Source of the DNA: Sphingomonas yunnanensis
GTDB lineage: Bacteria > Pseudomonadota > Alphaproteobacteria > Sphingomonadales > Sphingomonadaceae
NCBI RefSeq assembly: GCF_019898765.1
Contig: NZ_JAIOKB010000001.1
Span: 1,116,001-1,180,000, forward strand
Reading direction: 5' to 3'
Length of the DNA: 64,000 nucleotides
Shown here: positions 42,005 through 50,878 of the stretch, in pieces
Layout of the letters: every line of letters starts with the position of its first letter
Position numbering within the stretch: position 1 is the first letter of the stretch
Position numbers and translations under genes: made by a program
The notes under the pieces: generated by a model
The model's input: the letters and a program-made list of their open reading frames with translations, nothing else
Databases searched by the model: none
What the model was told of the DNA's origin: nothing

Positions 42005-43162
42005 TTAGGCTGCCGCGCTCTTCGCGGTGGCGTAGGCCCAGTCGAGCCACGGGCCGAGCGCCTCGATGTCGGCGGTGTCGACGGTCGCGCCGCACCAGAT
42101 GCGCAGGCCCGGGGGCGCGTCGCGATAGCCGCCGACGTCATAGGCGGCGTGCTCCGCCTCGAGCAGCGACACCATCTTCTTGATGACCGACTCGTCGGCG
42201 TCGACCGTGAGACAGACGCTGGTCTTCGACCGCGACGCCGGGTCCGCGGCGAGGTGCCCGAGCCAGTCGCGCTCGGCGACGATCTTGTCGAGCGCGGCGG
42301 CGTTGGCGTCCGACCGCGCGATCAGCCCGCCCTTGCCGAGCGACCTGGCCCATTCGAGCGACCAGATCGCGTCCTCCACCGCCAGCATCGAAGGCGTGTT
42401 GATCGTCTCGCCCTTGAACACGCCTTCGGTCAGCTTGCCCTTGGAGACCAGGCGGAACACCTTGGGCAGCGGCCAGGCGGGGGTGTAGCTCTCCAGCCGC
42501 TCGACCGCGCGCGGGCCGAGGATCAGCACGCCGTGCGCGCCCTCGCCGCCCAGCACCTTCTGCCAGGAGAAGGTGGCGACGTCGATCTTGTCCCACGGCA
42601 GGTCGTAGGCGAACACGCCGCTGGTGGCGTCGGCGAAGCTCAATCCCTCGCGGTCGCCGGGGATCCAGTCGCCGTTCGGCACGCGCACGCCGCTCGTGGT
42701 GCCGTTCCAGGTGAACAGCACGTCGTTGCTCCAGTCCACCTGCGCGAGGTCGGGCAACTGGCCATAGTCAGCGCGAATGACGCTGGGATCGATCTTGAGC
42801 TGCTTGACCGCGTCGGTCACCCAGCCCTCGCCGAAGCTCTCCCAGGCGAGCGCGGTGACCGGGCGCGCGCCCAGCATGGTCCACATCGCCATCTCATACG
42901 CGCCGGTGTCGGAGCCGGGGACGATGCCGATCCGGTGCGTGTCGGGCAGGTCGAGCAGCTCGCGCATCAGGTCGATGCTATGTTGCAGCCGCTGCTTGCC
43001 GAGCTTCGAGCGGTGCGAGCGTCCGAGAACGTCGGTGGCGAGCTTGGCGGGATCATAGCCGGGCGGCTTGGCGCAGGGGCCGGACGAGAAATGCGGGCGG
43101 GCCGGCCGGGTGGCGGGCTTCGCGGGCACGAGGGTGGCGTCGGCGGCAATCGTATCAGTCAT
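42005..43162 (-). CDS. serC: Phosphoserine aminotransferase
   Basis: SerC converts 3-phosphohydroxypyruvate to phosphoserine with PLP. The 385-residue product matches the alphaproteobacterial SerC type. It has HFSSGPCAKPPGYDP, the GRSHRSKLGKQRL block, and the PLP lysine in FSWQKVLGGEGAHG; GETINTPSMLAVED follows. GAGGAG lies upstream of the ATG. Together with serA downstream it covers two of the three serine steps. Confidence 0.97.
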   Translation of the reverse strand: MTDTIAADATLVPAKPATRPARPHFSSGPCAKPPGYDPAKLATDVLGRSHRSKLGKQRLQHSIDLMRELLDLPDTHRIGIVPGSDTGAYEMAMWTMLGARPVTALAWESFGEGWVTDAVKQLKIDPSVIRADYGQLPDLAQVDWSNDVLFTWNGTTSGVRVPNGDWIPGDREGLSFADATSGVFAYDLPWDKIDVATFSWQKVLGGEGAHGVLILGPRAVERLESYTPAWPLPKVFRLVSKGKLTEGVFKGETINTPSMLAVEDAIWSLEWARSLGKGGLIARSDANAAALDKIVAERDWLGHLAADPASRSKTSVCLTVDADESVIKKMVSLLEAEHAAYDVGGYRDAPPGLRIWCGATVDTADIEALGPWLDWAYATAKSAAA

Positions 43163-43344
43163 GTCTGACTCTCCTCACAGAGAGCACGCGCGGCGTTGGG
43201 ACCGCGTGGCCCGTCGATCGCGCTACAGGCGCGCGGGATCGGTGGCAAGCCGCATGATCGTCTGAAAGGCGCCTAGGTCAGCGGTGTAGGTTCGGCCACG
43301 AACGACGTCTTTAGCTCGCCGCCACTCGACGCTACACGGAGCCG

Positions 43345-44004
43345 ATGACGCCGTGGCGTAACCACCGTTCCTGTATCCTTCTCGTGGCACTGCTGCTCGC
43401 CGGCTGCGGGCGAAACGAGCGCCCTGCCCCGCCGAGCGCGCGCGGCGAGGTGGAGGGGCCCAGCCTGCGCGAGACGCGCCAGTGCTTCGCCGACCTGCGC
43501 GCGCTCGGGGTCGACTTCCAGCCGCTGCCCGACAAGCAATATGGTGGCGGCTGCGCGCTGATCGGCACCGTCAAGCTGCTCGACATCGGTGTGCCTACCG
43601 CCAACCTCGGCGCGGTGCGCTGCGGCGAGGCGCGCACCTATGCCGCCTGGGCGCGCAACGGCGTCGCGCCCGCGGCCTATCAGATCCTCGGCTCCGAGCT
43701 GTCGCGCATCGTCAGCATGGGCAGCTACGCCTGCCGCAACACCATCGGCACGAAGGGGCCGGCGCGGCGCTCGGGGCACGCGCTGGCCAACGCGATCGAC
43801 ATCGCCGCGTTCGAGCTCAAAGACGGCCGCCGCATCTCGGTCCTGAACGACTGGCGCTCGCCCGACCCGGCGGTGCAGCTGTTCCTGCGCACCGTCCACG
43901 CCTCGGCCTGCCGCCGCTTCGGCACGGTGTTGTCGCCCGATTACAACGCGGCGCACCGCGATCACCTGCATCTCGAGGACGACGGGGCGCGCTTCTGCCG
44001 CTGA
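43345..44004 (+). CDS. Extensin-like lipoprotein
   Basis: The 219-residue product has a lipoprotein signal peptide (ILLVALLLAGCG), so it should be tethered to a membrane in the periplasm. The extensin-like domain follows: SMGSYACRNTIG, then the zinc-type set SGHALANAIDIAAF and HRDHLHLED. The fold is related to D,D-peptidases of family M15, so cell-wall cleavage or binding is likely but unproven. It is a diverged paralogue of the protein at 117-968; the C-terminal halves align well. The LOG gene follows after about 50 bases. Confidence 0.88.
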   Translation: MTPWRNHRSCILLVALLLAGCGRNERPAPPSARGEVEGPSLRETRQCFADLRALGVDFQPLPDKQYGGGCALIGTVKLLDIGVPTANLGAVRCGEARTYAAWARNGVAPAAYQILGSELSRIVSMGSYACRNTIGTKGPARRSGHALANAIDIAAFELKDGRRISVLNDWRSPDPAVQLFLRTVHASACRRFGTVLSPDYNAAHRDHLHLEDDGARFCR

Positions 44005-44053
44005 CGCACCCCATGTTCTTGCGACCGTCATCATCCCGTCCTATCGATCCGCG

Positions 44054-44938
44054 ATGACAGATACCCGCGTACCCAGCCGCGTCTTCCCGCGCGCCTCGCA
44101 GGATGCCGAGGTCGCCAAGACCAACGTCTCCACTCCGCAGACCGAGAGCCCCGCCTACAAGCTCGCCTTCCAGGACATGGAGTTCCTGCTGCGCGAGGAC
44201 CTGCGCCCGGTCCGCTTCCAGCTCGAGCTGCTCAAGACCCAGCTGATCTTCGAGGAAGCGCATATCGGCTCGACCTTCGTCTTCTACGGCTCTGCGCGCA
44301 TCCCCGAGCCCGCCAAGGCACAGGCTTTGCTCGACCTGGCCACCGACGAGAAGAGCCGCCGCGTCGCCGAGCGACTGGTCGCCAAGAGCAAATATTACGA
44401 CATGGCGCGAGAGCTGGCGCAGCTCTGCTCCAACTTCCCGCGCGACGAGGCGGGCAAGCGCCATTTCGTGGTCTGCTCGGGTGGCGGCCCGTCGATCATG
44501 GAGGCGGCCAACCGCGGCGCGGCGGACGTCCACGCCGAATCGATCGGGCTCAACATCGTGCTGCCGCACGAGCAGGCGCCCAACCCCTATGTCACGCCCG
44601 CGCTGAGCACGCAGTTCCACTATTTCGCGCTGCGCAAGATGCACTTCCTGCTTCACGCGCGCGCGCTGGCGGCGTTCCCGGGCGGGTTCGGCACGTTCGA
44701 CGAATTGTTCGAGCTGCTGACGCTGATCCAGACGGGCAAGGTCGAGCCGATCCCCGTGCTGCTGTTCGGGCGCGAGTTCTGGGAGCGCGTCATCAACTTC
44801 GACGCGCTGGTGGAGGAAGGCGTGGTATCGGAGCGCGACCTCGGCATCTTCCGCTACGTCGAGAGCGCGGCCGAGGGCTGGGCGGTGGTGCAGCAATTCT
44901 ATCGCGACCGGCACGAGCGGGGCGACGTGCCGCGGTGA
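44054..44938 (+). CDS. LOG family protein (nucleoside monophosphate phosphoribohydrolase-like)
   Basis: The 294-residue product has the LOG (TIGR00730) core: FVFYGSARIP, VCSGGGPSIMEAANRGA and the active-site PGGFGTFDELFELLTLIQ. LOG enzymes cleave nucleoside monophosphates at the N-glycosidic bond; plant and some bacterial members make cytokinins. The long N-terminal extension of about 75 residues fits the type II, hexameric-like bacterial subgroup. Its substrate in this organism cannot be told from sequence. Confidence 0.9.
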   Translation: MTDTRVPSRVFPRASQDAEVAKTNVSTPQTESPAYKLAFQDMEFLLREDLRPVRFQLELLKTQLIFEEAHIGSTFVFYGSARIPEPAKAQALLDLATDEKSRRVAERLVAKSKYYDMARELAQLCSNFPRDEAGKRHFVVCSGGGPSIMEAANRGAADVHAESIGLNIVLPHEQAPNPYVTPALSTQFHYFALRKMHFLLHARALAAFPGGFGTFDELFELLTLIQTGKVEPIPVLLFGREFWERVINFDALVEEGVVSERDLGIFRYVESAAEGWAVVQQFYRDRHERGDVPR

Positions 44939-45020
44939 TGAGCGCGGCGGGGAGAGCGCGTGGGATTGCCCCAGCGCCCGGCCTGCACCTCCGCCGCTGT
45001 CCTTCGACGCCTTCCCCTTC

Positions 45021-45115
45021 GTCATTCCTGCGCAGGCAGGAATCCAGACACGCTGAGGCCGGTGCGAGAAGCGCGACGTCAGCGCGTCTGGATCCCCGCC
45101 TCCGCGGGGATGACG
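45021..45115. repeat. REP doublet overlapping the end of the GT87-like gene
   Basis: The first hairpin starts GTCATTCCTGCGCAGGCAGG and continues AATCCAGACACGCTGA; the second is the inverted TCAGCGCGTCTGGATCCCC ending GGGGATGACG. The arms TCCAGACrCGCTGA pair across a 22-base centre. The stop codon of the minus-strand gene lies inside, at 45079-45081. Confidence 0.85.
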
Positions 45116-46386
45116 GCTTCGGGGAACGGGGTGCGCGCTCCGACCCGCCCCGGCCTCACTCCCGCGTCGTCCAACCCTTGTCCGCCCGCCCCCTGCCCGC
45201 TCACCCACCCGGGCGCGGGATCGCGTACCGCGGCGTGGATCAGCCACAGCAGCGCCACGGCGCGGACGCTCGCGGCGACGAGCACATCGGCCTGCGTCGC
45301 CGAGACATTCGCCCCCTCCCAGCCGGCGAACAACCAGAACTCGGCGAAATACGCCGCGAGGTCGCCGAGCAGGAACAGCGCGAGCGGGCGGGCTCGGCTG
45401 CCGGTGAGCACCAGCAGCGGCCACAGCCACAGGTCGAACTGCGGCGAGTAGACCTTGTTGGTCAGCAGGAACCAGGCGAGCACCGGGGTGAACAGCAGCC
45501 ATGGCCGCGCGCCGTGTTGGCGCCAACCGACCGCCACGATCGTCCCTGCGCCGCCGAGGAAAAGCAACAGCGACCACAGGTTGCGCGTCGCCACGTCGGT
45601 CCGCCACCAGCCGAACTGTGCCAGCAGCTCCCACGCGCTCGCCGCGGTGCCGCCGCGCTCGCTCGAGAAAGCGTAGAACTCGCGCCAATGGTCGTAGGCG
45701 AACCACGCCACCGGCAGGTTCACCGCGCCCCAGCAGCCCAGCGCGACGACGACCAGCCGCGCCGTGCGCCGCCCGCGGGCGGGCGGGTCGCCCCGTCCGA
45801 ACAGGGCGCCGAGCCCCAGGAGCGGCAGCAGCAGCACCGGGAACAGCTTGGCCGCACCGCCCAGCGCGGCGAGCGCGGCCGCCCGCGGCGCCTGGTCGCG
45901 CGACGCCGCACGCACCGCCGCGACCGCGAAGCTGGCGGCGAGCAGGTCCCAATTGTGGCCGAGGTAGAGCACCAGCGGCGGCGCCAGCGCCCAGGCATAT
46001 TGCCGCCGCAGGCTCGCGCCGGTGCCGCGAATTAGCTCCAGCACGACATAGGCGAGCAGGGCGTTGCCCAGGGTCACCGCGTTGAGGAAGTCGGCCGCGT
46101 CGGCGCGCGTTCCCGCCACCACGCGCGCGAGCAGCGCCTCGAGCCAGATCAGCCCGCCGGTGAGCACGGGATATTCCATCCGCGCCTGGAAGTAGGGCAC
46201 CTGTCCGGTGGCGAGCCCACGCTGCCCCCAGAAGGGCACCGCGTCGCTGTAGCAGCCGGTGACATATTGCTCGCTGCCGCTCCACGCCGCGCCGCAATGC
46301 GCCTTGAAGCCCCAGCCGAGCAGGCAGGTCAGCGCCAGCGCGAGATAGGGGCCGTCGGGCCCAAGCCGATCGATGATCCTGCGCAC
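45079..46386 (-). CDS. GT87-like polytopic membrane protein (mannosyltransferase fold) with repeat-encoded tail
   Basis: The 435-residue product has about ten hydrophobic helices and the layout of DUF2029/GT87 polyprenol-linked glycosyltransferases: an early acidic loop (GSEQYVTGCYSDAVPFW), RMEYPVLTGGLIW, LGHNWDLLAASF and AKLFPVLLLPLLGL, then LTNKVYSPQFDLWLWP. It should use a lipid-linked sugar at the membrane. The last residues, VIPAEAGIQTR, are encoded by the REP doublet, so the natural C-terminus may have been replaced. It starts at GTG, divergent from the radical SAM gene. Confidence 0.8.
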   Translation of the reverse strand: MRRIIDRLGPDGPYLALALTCLLGWGFKAHCGAAWSGSEQYVTGCYSDAVPFWGQRGLATGQVPYFQARMEYPVLTGGLIWLEALLARVVAGTRADAADFLNAVTLGNALLAYVVLELIRGTGASLRRQYAWALAPPLVLYLGHNWDLLAASFAVAAVRAASRDQAPRAAALAALGGAAKLFPVLLLPLLGLGALFGRGDPPARGRRTARLVVVALGCWGAVNLPVAWFAYDHWREFYAFSSERGGTAASAWELLAQFGWWRTDVATRNLWSLLLFLGGAGTIVAVGWRQHGARPWLLFTPVLAWFLLTNKVYSPQFDLWLWPLLVLTGSRARPLALFLLGDLAAYFAEFWLFAGWEGANVSATQADVLVAASVRAVALLWLIHAAVRDPAPGWVSGQGAGGQGLDDAGVRPGRVGARTPFPEAVIPAEAGIQTR

Positions 46387-46451
46387 GGGATTGATTCATG
46401 GCAGGTCGCTTCGCCCTCGACAAGGCGGGCAAGTGAACATAGATCGAACAT

Positions 46452-47705
46452 ATGGCGCAGCTCGACGTCCGGCAGAAACTGGAAATCCTCGCCGACGCGG
46501 CGAAGTATGACGCGTCGTGCGCGTCGTCGGGCACGTCCAAACGCACCTCGGCCGACGGCAAGGGGCTGGGCTCGACCGAGGGGATGGGCATCTGCCACGC
46601 TTATGCGCCCGACGGCCGCTGCATCTCGCTGCTCAAGATCCTGCTGACCAACAGCTGCGTGTTCGACTGCCATTATTGCATCAACCGGAAGAGCTCGAAC
46701 GTGCGCCGCGCCCGCTTCAGCGCGCAGGAGGTGGTGAACCTCACCCTCTCCTTCTATCGGCGCAATTATATCGAGGGACTGTTCCTCTCGTCCGGTATCA
46801 TCAAATCGTCCAACTATACGATGGAGCAGCTGGTCGAGGTCGCGCGCTCCTTGCGCGAGGACCATCATTTCCGCGGTTATATCCACCTGAAGACGATCCC
46901 GGACGCCGATCCCGAGCTGGTCCACCAGGCCGGCCTCTACGCCGATCGCGTGTCGATCAACGTCGAGCTCCCCACCGTGGGTGGGCTGCGCCGGCTCGCG
47001 CCCGAGAAGGACGGCGCGCGGATCGAGGGGGCGATGGGCGAGATGAAGGCGGCGATCACCGATACGGCGGACGCGCGCACCCGCTACAAGTCGGCACCGC
47101 GCTTCGCGCCGGCGGGCCAGTCGACCCAGATGATCGTCGGCGCCGATGCCGCGACCGACGGCGACATCGTCCGCAAGGCATCGACGCTGTACGATCGCTT
47201 CGGGCTGCGGCGGGTCTATTACTCGGCGTTCAGTCCGATCCCCGACGCCTCCGCGGTGCTGCCGCTGCAGCGGCCGCCGCTGATGCGCGAGCATCGGCTG
47301 TACCAGTCGGACTGGCTGATGCGCTTCTACGGCTTCTCGACGGACGAGGTCGTCGCCGCCGCGGACGAGGGCACGGGCATGCTGCCGCTCGATATCGATC
47401 CCAAGCTCGCCTGGGCGCTCAAGTTCCGTGATCGCTTCCCCGTCGATGTCAACCGCGCGCCGCGCGAGCTGCTGTGGCGCGTGCCGGGGCTCGGCACCAA
47501 GGCGGTGAAGAGCATCCTGGCGGCGCGGCGTTGGCGACGGCTGCGGCTGGACGACGTCGCGCGGCTGACGGTGTCGATCGCGCGGGTGCGGCCGTTCATC
47601 GTCTGTGAGGACTGGCGGCCGGTGGTGCTCGCCGACCGCGCCGAGCTCAGGCCGCTCGTCGCGCCCAGGGTAAAGTCGCAGCAGCTCGAGCTTTTCGCCG
47701 CGTGA
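46452..47705 (+). CDS. Putative DNA modification/repair radical SAM protein (TIGR03916)
   Basis: The 417-residue product has the radical SAM cluster CVFDCHYC (Cys69, Cys73, Cys76). It begins with the family's conserved N-terminus, KLEILADAAKYDASC. Near the end, a helix-hairpin-helix DNA-binding motif appears: APRELLWRVPGLGTKAVKSI. It is the standard partner of the DUF4130-UdgX protein, which lies downstream on the same strand. A role in DNA damage repair or base modification is inferred from that pairing; the reaction is unknown. A repeat of about 100 bases separates the two genes. Confidence 0.9.
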   Translation: MAQLDVRQKLEILADAAKYDASCASSGTSKRTSADGKGLGSTEGMGICHAYAPDGRCISLLKILLTNSCVFDCHYCINRKSSNVRRARFSAQEVVNLTLSFYRRNYIEGLFLSSGIIKSSNYTMEQLVEVARSLREDHHFRGYIHLKTIPDADPELVHQAGLYADRVSINVELPTVGGLRRLAPEKDGARIEGAMGEMKAAITDTADARTRYKSAPRFAPAGQSTQMIVGADAATDGDIVRKASTLYDRFGLRRVYYSAFSPIPDASAVLPLQRPPLMREHRLYQSDWLMRFYGFSTDEVVAAADEGTGMLPLDIDPKLAWALKFRDRFPVDVNRAPRELLWRVPGLGTKAVKSILAARRWRRLRLDDVARLTVSIARVRPFIVCEDWRPVVLADRAELRPLVAPRVKSQQLELFAA

Positions 47706-47788
47706 GAGTGACTCGCGGGTGAAACGCTTTACCGCCGTGGCGCGCTGTGGCGGAATGATGGTTCGACGTGGCCTAGCGGGGACGCATA

Positions 47789-47889
47789 CCTCTCCCCTTC
47801 CCTTCTGGGGAGGTGGTGGGGGTGGCACGTCGCCGCCAGCGTTTCGTCTGCGGGAGCTCCCCACCCCGATCCCTCCCCTGAAGGGCTCG
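47789..47889. repeat. Inverted hairpin pair between radical SAM and udgX genes
   Basis: CTCCCCTTCCCTTCTGGGGAG followed by GTGGTGGGGGTGG is mirrored by CTCCCCACCCC...CCCTCCCCTGAAGGG. The outline matches the element after hisD at 40105-40206. Confidence 0.65.
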
Positions 47890-47909
47890 GGCTTGAACAT
47901 AGGCTGACC

Positions 47910-49319
47910 TTGCGCGTCGTCACCCTCTCCGCGCCCGATGACGTCGATGGCTGGCGCGACGCCGCGCGCGGGCTGCTCGCCGAGCATGTCGCACCCGACG
48001 CTGTCGTGTGGCAGGTCGGCACCGCGGCCACCGACCTCTTCGCCGCGGCCGCCACCGAACCGTCTCCCGCCCCGCGTCATGACGCCACTGCGCCGGCGCC
48101 GCGCGTACCGCGCGCCTTCCTCGATCTCGCGAACAGCGCCGCGCTCCACCACGATCCCGAGCGATTCGCGCTGCTCTACGCGATGCTCTGGCGGCTGCGC
48201 GAGACGCCGCGGCTGACCGATGACCATGCCGATCCGCTCGTCCGCCGGATCGAGACGCTCGCCAAGTCGGTGCGGCGCGACATCCACAAGATGCGCGCCT
48301 TCGTCCGCTTCCGCTCGGTCAGCGACGACGCCGGCGAGCGCTACGTCGCCTGGTTCGAACCCGAGCACCACATCGTGCGCGCGAACGCCGCCTTCTTCGT
48401 CAACCGCTTCGCCAGCATGCGCTGGTCGATCCTGACACCTGAGGTATCGCTCCACTGGGATGGCGCGGCGCTCCAGGAAGGGCCCGCAGCGGAGCGCGGC
48501 GACGCCCCGGAGGGCGACCCGATCGAGGAAGTGTGGAAGACCTATTACGCCAGCATCTTCAATCCGGCGCGCGTGAAAGTCGGCACGATGCTCCGCGAGA
48601 TGCCGCGGAAATACTGGAAGAACATGCCGGAGACCGCGCTGGTGCCGCAGCTGCTGGCGACCGCGCAGGCACGGGAGAGCGGGATGATCGACAAGGCGCG
48701 CGCGCGGGAGAGCGCGGTCGGCGACAATGCGCGGGCGGCGTGGGAGGCGCTGCGCGACGAGGCGTCGGCGTGCACGCGCTGTCACCTCTACAGGCCCGCC
48801 ACGCAGACGGTGTTCGGCGAGGGGCCGGTCGACGCGACGATGATGTTCGTCGGCGAGCAGCCCGGCGACCAGGAGGATCTCGCCGGCCATCCGTTCGTCG
48901 GCCCCGCGGGACAGGTGTTCGACCGCGCGCTCGCGGCGGCGGGGATCACCCGCGCCGAGACCTATGTCACCAACGCGGTCAAGCACTTCAAGTTCGAGCC
49001 GAGGGGGAAGCGGCGGATCCACGCCAAGCCCGACGCGGGCGAGATCGAGGCGTGCCGATGGTGGATCGAGCAGGAGCAGATGCTGCTGCGCCCGAAGGTC
49101 ACGGTGGCGCTGGGCGCGACCGCGGCGCGCAGCCTGTTCGGCAAGGTGATGACGATCGGCCGCGAGCGCGGTCGCGAGCTGCGCCTGCCGGACGGCGGCG
49201 CGGCCTGGATCACAGTGCACCCGAGCTACCTGCTGCGGCTCCCCGATGAGGCGGCGAAGGCGAGCGAGTATGAGCGCTTCGTCGAGGACCTGCGGATGGC
49301 GCACGCCGCGGCGGGGTGA
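47910..49319 (+). CDS. DUF4130-UdgX fusion, uracil-DNA-binding protein
   Basis: The 469-residue product joins an N-terminal DUF4130 domain (to about residue 250; family TIGR03915) to a C-terminal family-4-like uracil-DNA glycosylase. The glycosylase has GEQPGDQED at about 315, a cysteine-containing segment CTRCHLYRPATQTVFGEGP, and the UdgX-specific loop KRRIH at about 367-371. In UdgX the loop His forms a covalent bond to the sugar of uracil-containing DNA. HPSYLLRLP is the second active-site block. A TTG at 47910 is the best start. It pairs with the radical SAM gene upstream. Confidence 0.93.
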   Translation: MRVVTLSAPDDVDGWRDAARGLLAEHVAPDAVVWQVGTAATDLFAAAATEPSPAPRHDATAPAPRVPRAFLDLANSAALHHDPERFALLYAMLWRLRETPRLTDDHADPLVRRIETLAKSVRRDIHKMRAFVRFRSVSDDAGERYVAWFEPEHHIVRANAAFFVNRFASMRWSILTPEVSLHWDGAALQEGPAAERGDAPEGDPIEEVWKTYYASIFNPARVKVGTMLREMPRKYWKNMPETALVPQLLATAQARESGMIDKARARESAVGDNARAAWEALRDEASACTRCHLYRPATQTVFGEGPVDATMMFVGEQPGDQEDLAGHPFVGPAGQVFDRALAAAGITRAETYVTNAVKHFKFEPRGKRRIHAKPDAGEIEACRWWIEQEQMLLRPKVTVALGATAARSLFGKVMTIGRERGRELRLPDGGAAWITVHPSYLLRLPDEAAKASEYERFVEDLRMAHAAAG

Positions 49320-49332
49320 GGCGATGAGCAGG

Positions 49333-49353
49333 TCCTCCCCGGCACGGGGAGGA
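49333..49353. repeat. Family B palindrome core between convergent genes
   Basis: TCCTCCCCG and CGGGGAGGA are perfect arms around GCA. It sits in the 48-base gap between the udgX and aldo/keto reductase stop codons, a good position for a two-way terminator. Confidence 0.7.
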
Positions 49354-49367
49354 TCTCAGCTCAACCT

Positions 49368-50162
49368 TTACAGCTCGCGCGGGTCCGGCCCCATCCGGCC
49401 GTCGGGATCGTCCATCGCATCGATCGCGGCGACATCGTCGTCGCTCAGGCTCAGCTCGATCGCCTGCCAGTTGCTCGCGAGATGCTCGGGGTTGCCCGCC
49501 TTGGGGATCGCAGCCAACCCTTTGGCGAGATGCCAGGCGATCAGCACCTGCGCGGGCGTGGCGTCGAGCCGCTCGGCGATCGCGACCACGCGCTCGTCGC
49601 GCAGCGTCTCGCCCTGCCCCAGCGGCGACCAGCTCTGCGTGACGATGCCGCGCTCACGATTATACGCCTGCACCTCGCGCTGCTGGAAGGTTGGGTGTAG
49701 CTCGATCTGGTTGACCGCGGGCACGACGCCGGTGGCGTCGATGATCGCGTCGAGATGCTCGGGCAGGAAGTTCGACACGCCGATCGAGCGCGCCTTGCCC
49801 ATGTCGCGCAGCGACACCAACGTCTGCCAGGCCTCGACGTAGCGCTCGCCCGCGGGGTGCGGCCAGTGGATCAGGTACAGGTCGACCTGGTCGCGCCCGA
49901 GCAGCGCGAGGCTGGCGTCGAGCGCCGCCTCGGCGTCGCCGTGCTGGTCGTGCCACAATTTGGTGGTGAGCCACACCTCGTCATGCGCCAGCCCCTCACC
50001 GACGCCGCGCTCATTGTGATAGAGCGCGGCCGTGTCGACGAGGCGGAAGCCGAGGTCTAGGCCGGCGCGCACCACCGACGCCACCTGCGAATCCGGGATC
50101 TGATAGGTGCCGAGCCCGAGCTGGGGCATCAGGCGGCCGTCGTTGAGCGTGAGATCGGTCAT
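49368..50162 (-). CDS. Aldo/keto reductase
   Basis: The 264-residue product is an AKR TIM barrel of the 2,5-diketo-gluconate reductase-like group. The tetrad is visible: Asp and Tyr in DTAALYHNERGVG, Lys in LTTKLWHD and His in LIHWPHP. SIGVSNF and IPKAGNPEHLASN are the family cofactor-binding blocks. It should reduce aldehydes or ketones with NADPH in the cytoplasm. The ATG at 50162 (MTDLTLNDGRLMPQLG) fits the family start; the open frame runs further upstream. Confidence 0.92.
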   Translation of the reverse strand: MTDLTLNDGRLMPQLGLGTYQIPDSQVASVVRAGLDLGFRLVDTAALYHNERGVGEGLAHDEVWLTTKLWHDQHGDAEAALDASLALLGRDQVDLYLIHWPHPAGERYVEAWQTLVSLRDMGKARSIGVSNFLPEHLDAIIDATGVVPAVNQIELHPTFQQREVQAYNRERGIVTQSWSPLGQGETLRDERVVAIAERLDATPAQVLIAWHLAKGLAAIPKAGNPEHLASNWQAIELSLSDDDVAAIDAMDDPDGRMGPDPREL

Positions 50163-50241
50163 GCGCGTCGAACCGTTGCTGAACAGCGCGGTTCCACTTT
50201 GCGGCTTCCCTTTCCCACCCGCGTGACGCAAGCGCAGCACC

Positions 50242-50874
50242 ATGGTCGAGAAGATCCTTGCCGCGCTCGCCGGCTTCGCCATCGCCGTGATCTCCGCCGG
50301 CGGCTATTGGGGCATCGCGCTGCTGATGGCGATCGAGAGCGCGTGCATCCCGCTCCCGTCCGAGATCATCATGCCCTTCGCGGGCTATCTCGTCTCCACC
50401 GGCGAGCTCAACCTGTTCCTCGCCGCGACCGCGGGGGCGATCGGGTGCAACATCGGCTCGGTGGTCGCCTACGAGATCGGCCGGCGCGGCGGGCGGCCCA
50501 TGGCGGAGAAGTTCGGCCGCTACGTGCTGGTCGGCCCGGGCGAGCTCGACCTCGCCGACCGCTTCTTCAACCGCTGGGGCGCCTGGGCTATCCTGATCGG
50601 GCGCATGCTGCCGGTGGTGCGGACCTTCATCGCCTTCCCCGCCGGGGTCGCGCGGATGAAGCTGATCCCGTTCCACCTCTACACCTTCCTGGGCTCCTGG
50701 CCGTTCTGCCTGCTGCTCGCCTGGGTCGGCATGACGCTGGGCGACAAGTGGAACAGCGACCCGCGGCTGAAGGCGTTCTTCCACCGCGCCGACGCGGCGA
50801 TCGGCGTGGTGCTGGTCGCGGCGATCGCGTTCTACGTCTGGCACCGCGTGCGCGGCCTGAAGAAGCACGGCTGA
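50242..50874 (+). CDS. DedA family membrane protein
   Basis: The 210-residue product has the DedA/VTT fold: IESACIPLPSEIIMPFAGYL, then GCNIGSVVAYEIGRRGG and the conserved GRMLPVVRTFIAFPAGVARM, followed by a C-terminal helix. DedA proteins are inner-membrane lipid transporters; some members flip undecaprenyl phosphate or other phospholipids. It diverges from the aldo/keto reductase gene and converges with the Tyr/Gly-rich lipoprotein gene, 4 bases apart. Confidence 0.93.
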   Translation: MVEKILAALAGFAIAVISAGGYWGIALLMAIESACIPLPSEIIMPFAGYLVSTGELNLFLAATAGAIGCNIGSVVAYEIGRRGGRPMAEKFGRYVLVGPGELDLADRFFNRWGAWAILIGRMLPVVRTFIAFPAGVARMKLIPFHLYTFLGSWPFCLLLAWVGMTLGDKWNSDPRLKAFFHRADAAIGVVLVAAIAFYVWHRVRGLKKHG

Positions 50875-50878
50875 CCCG

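Noticed and set aside
41905..42141. Minus-strand frame containing VIPAKAGIQ
   Set aside because: This is the translation of the REP doublet and antisense of serC/serA ends, not a gene.
43163..43344. Possible serC leader RNA upstream of serC
   Set aside because: A serC leader motif is known in some alphaproteobacteria, but I could not see its conserved stems here; only a good Shine-Dalgarno is clear.
46329..49304. A 991-codon minus-strand frame across the radical SAM and udgX genes
   Set aside because: Spans two well-identified plus-strand genes and the repeat between them; composition is that of an antisense shadow.
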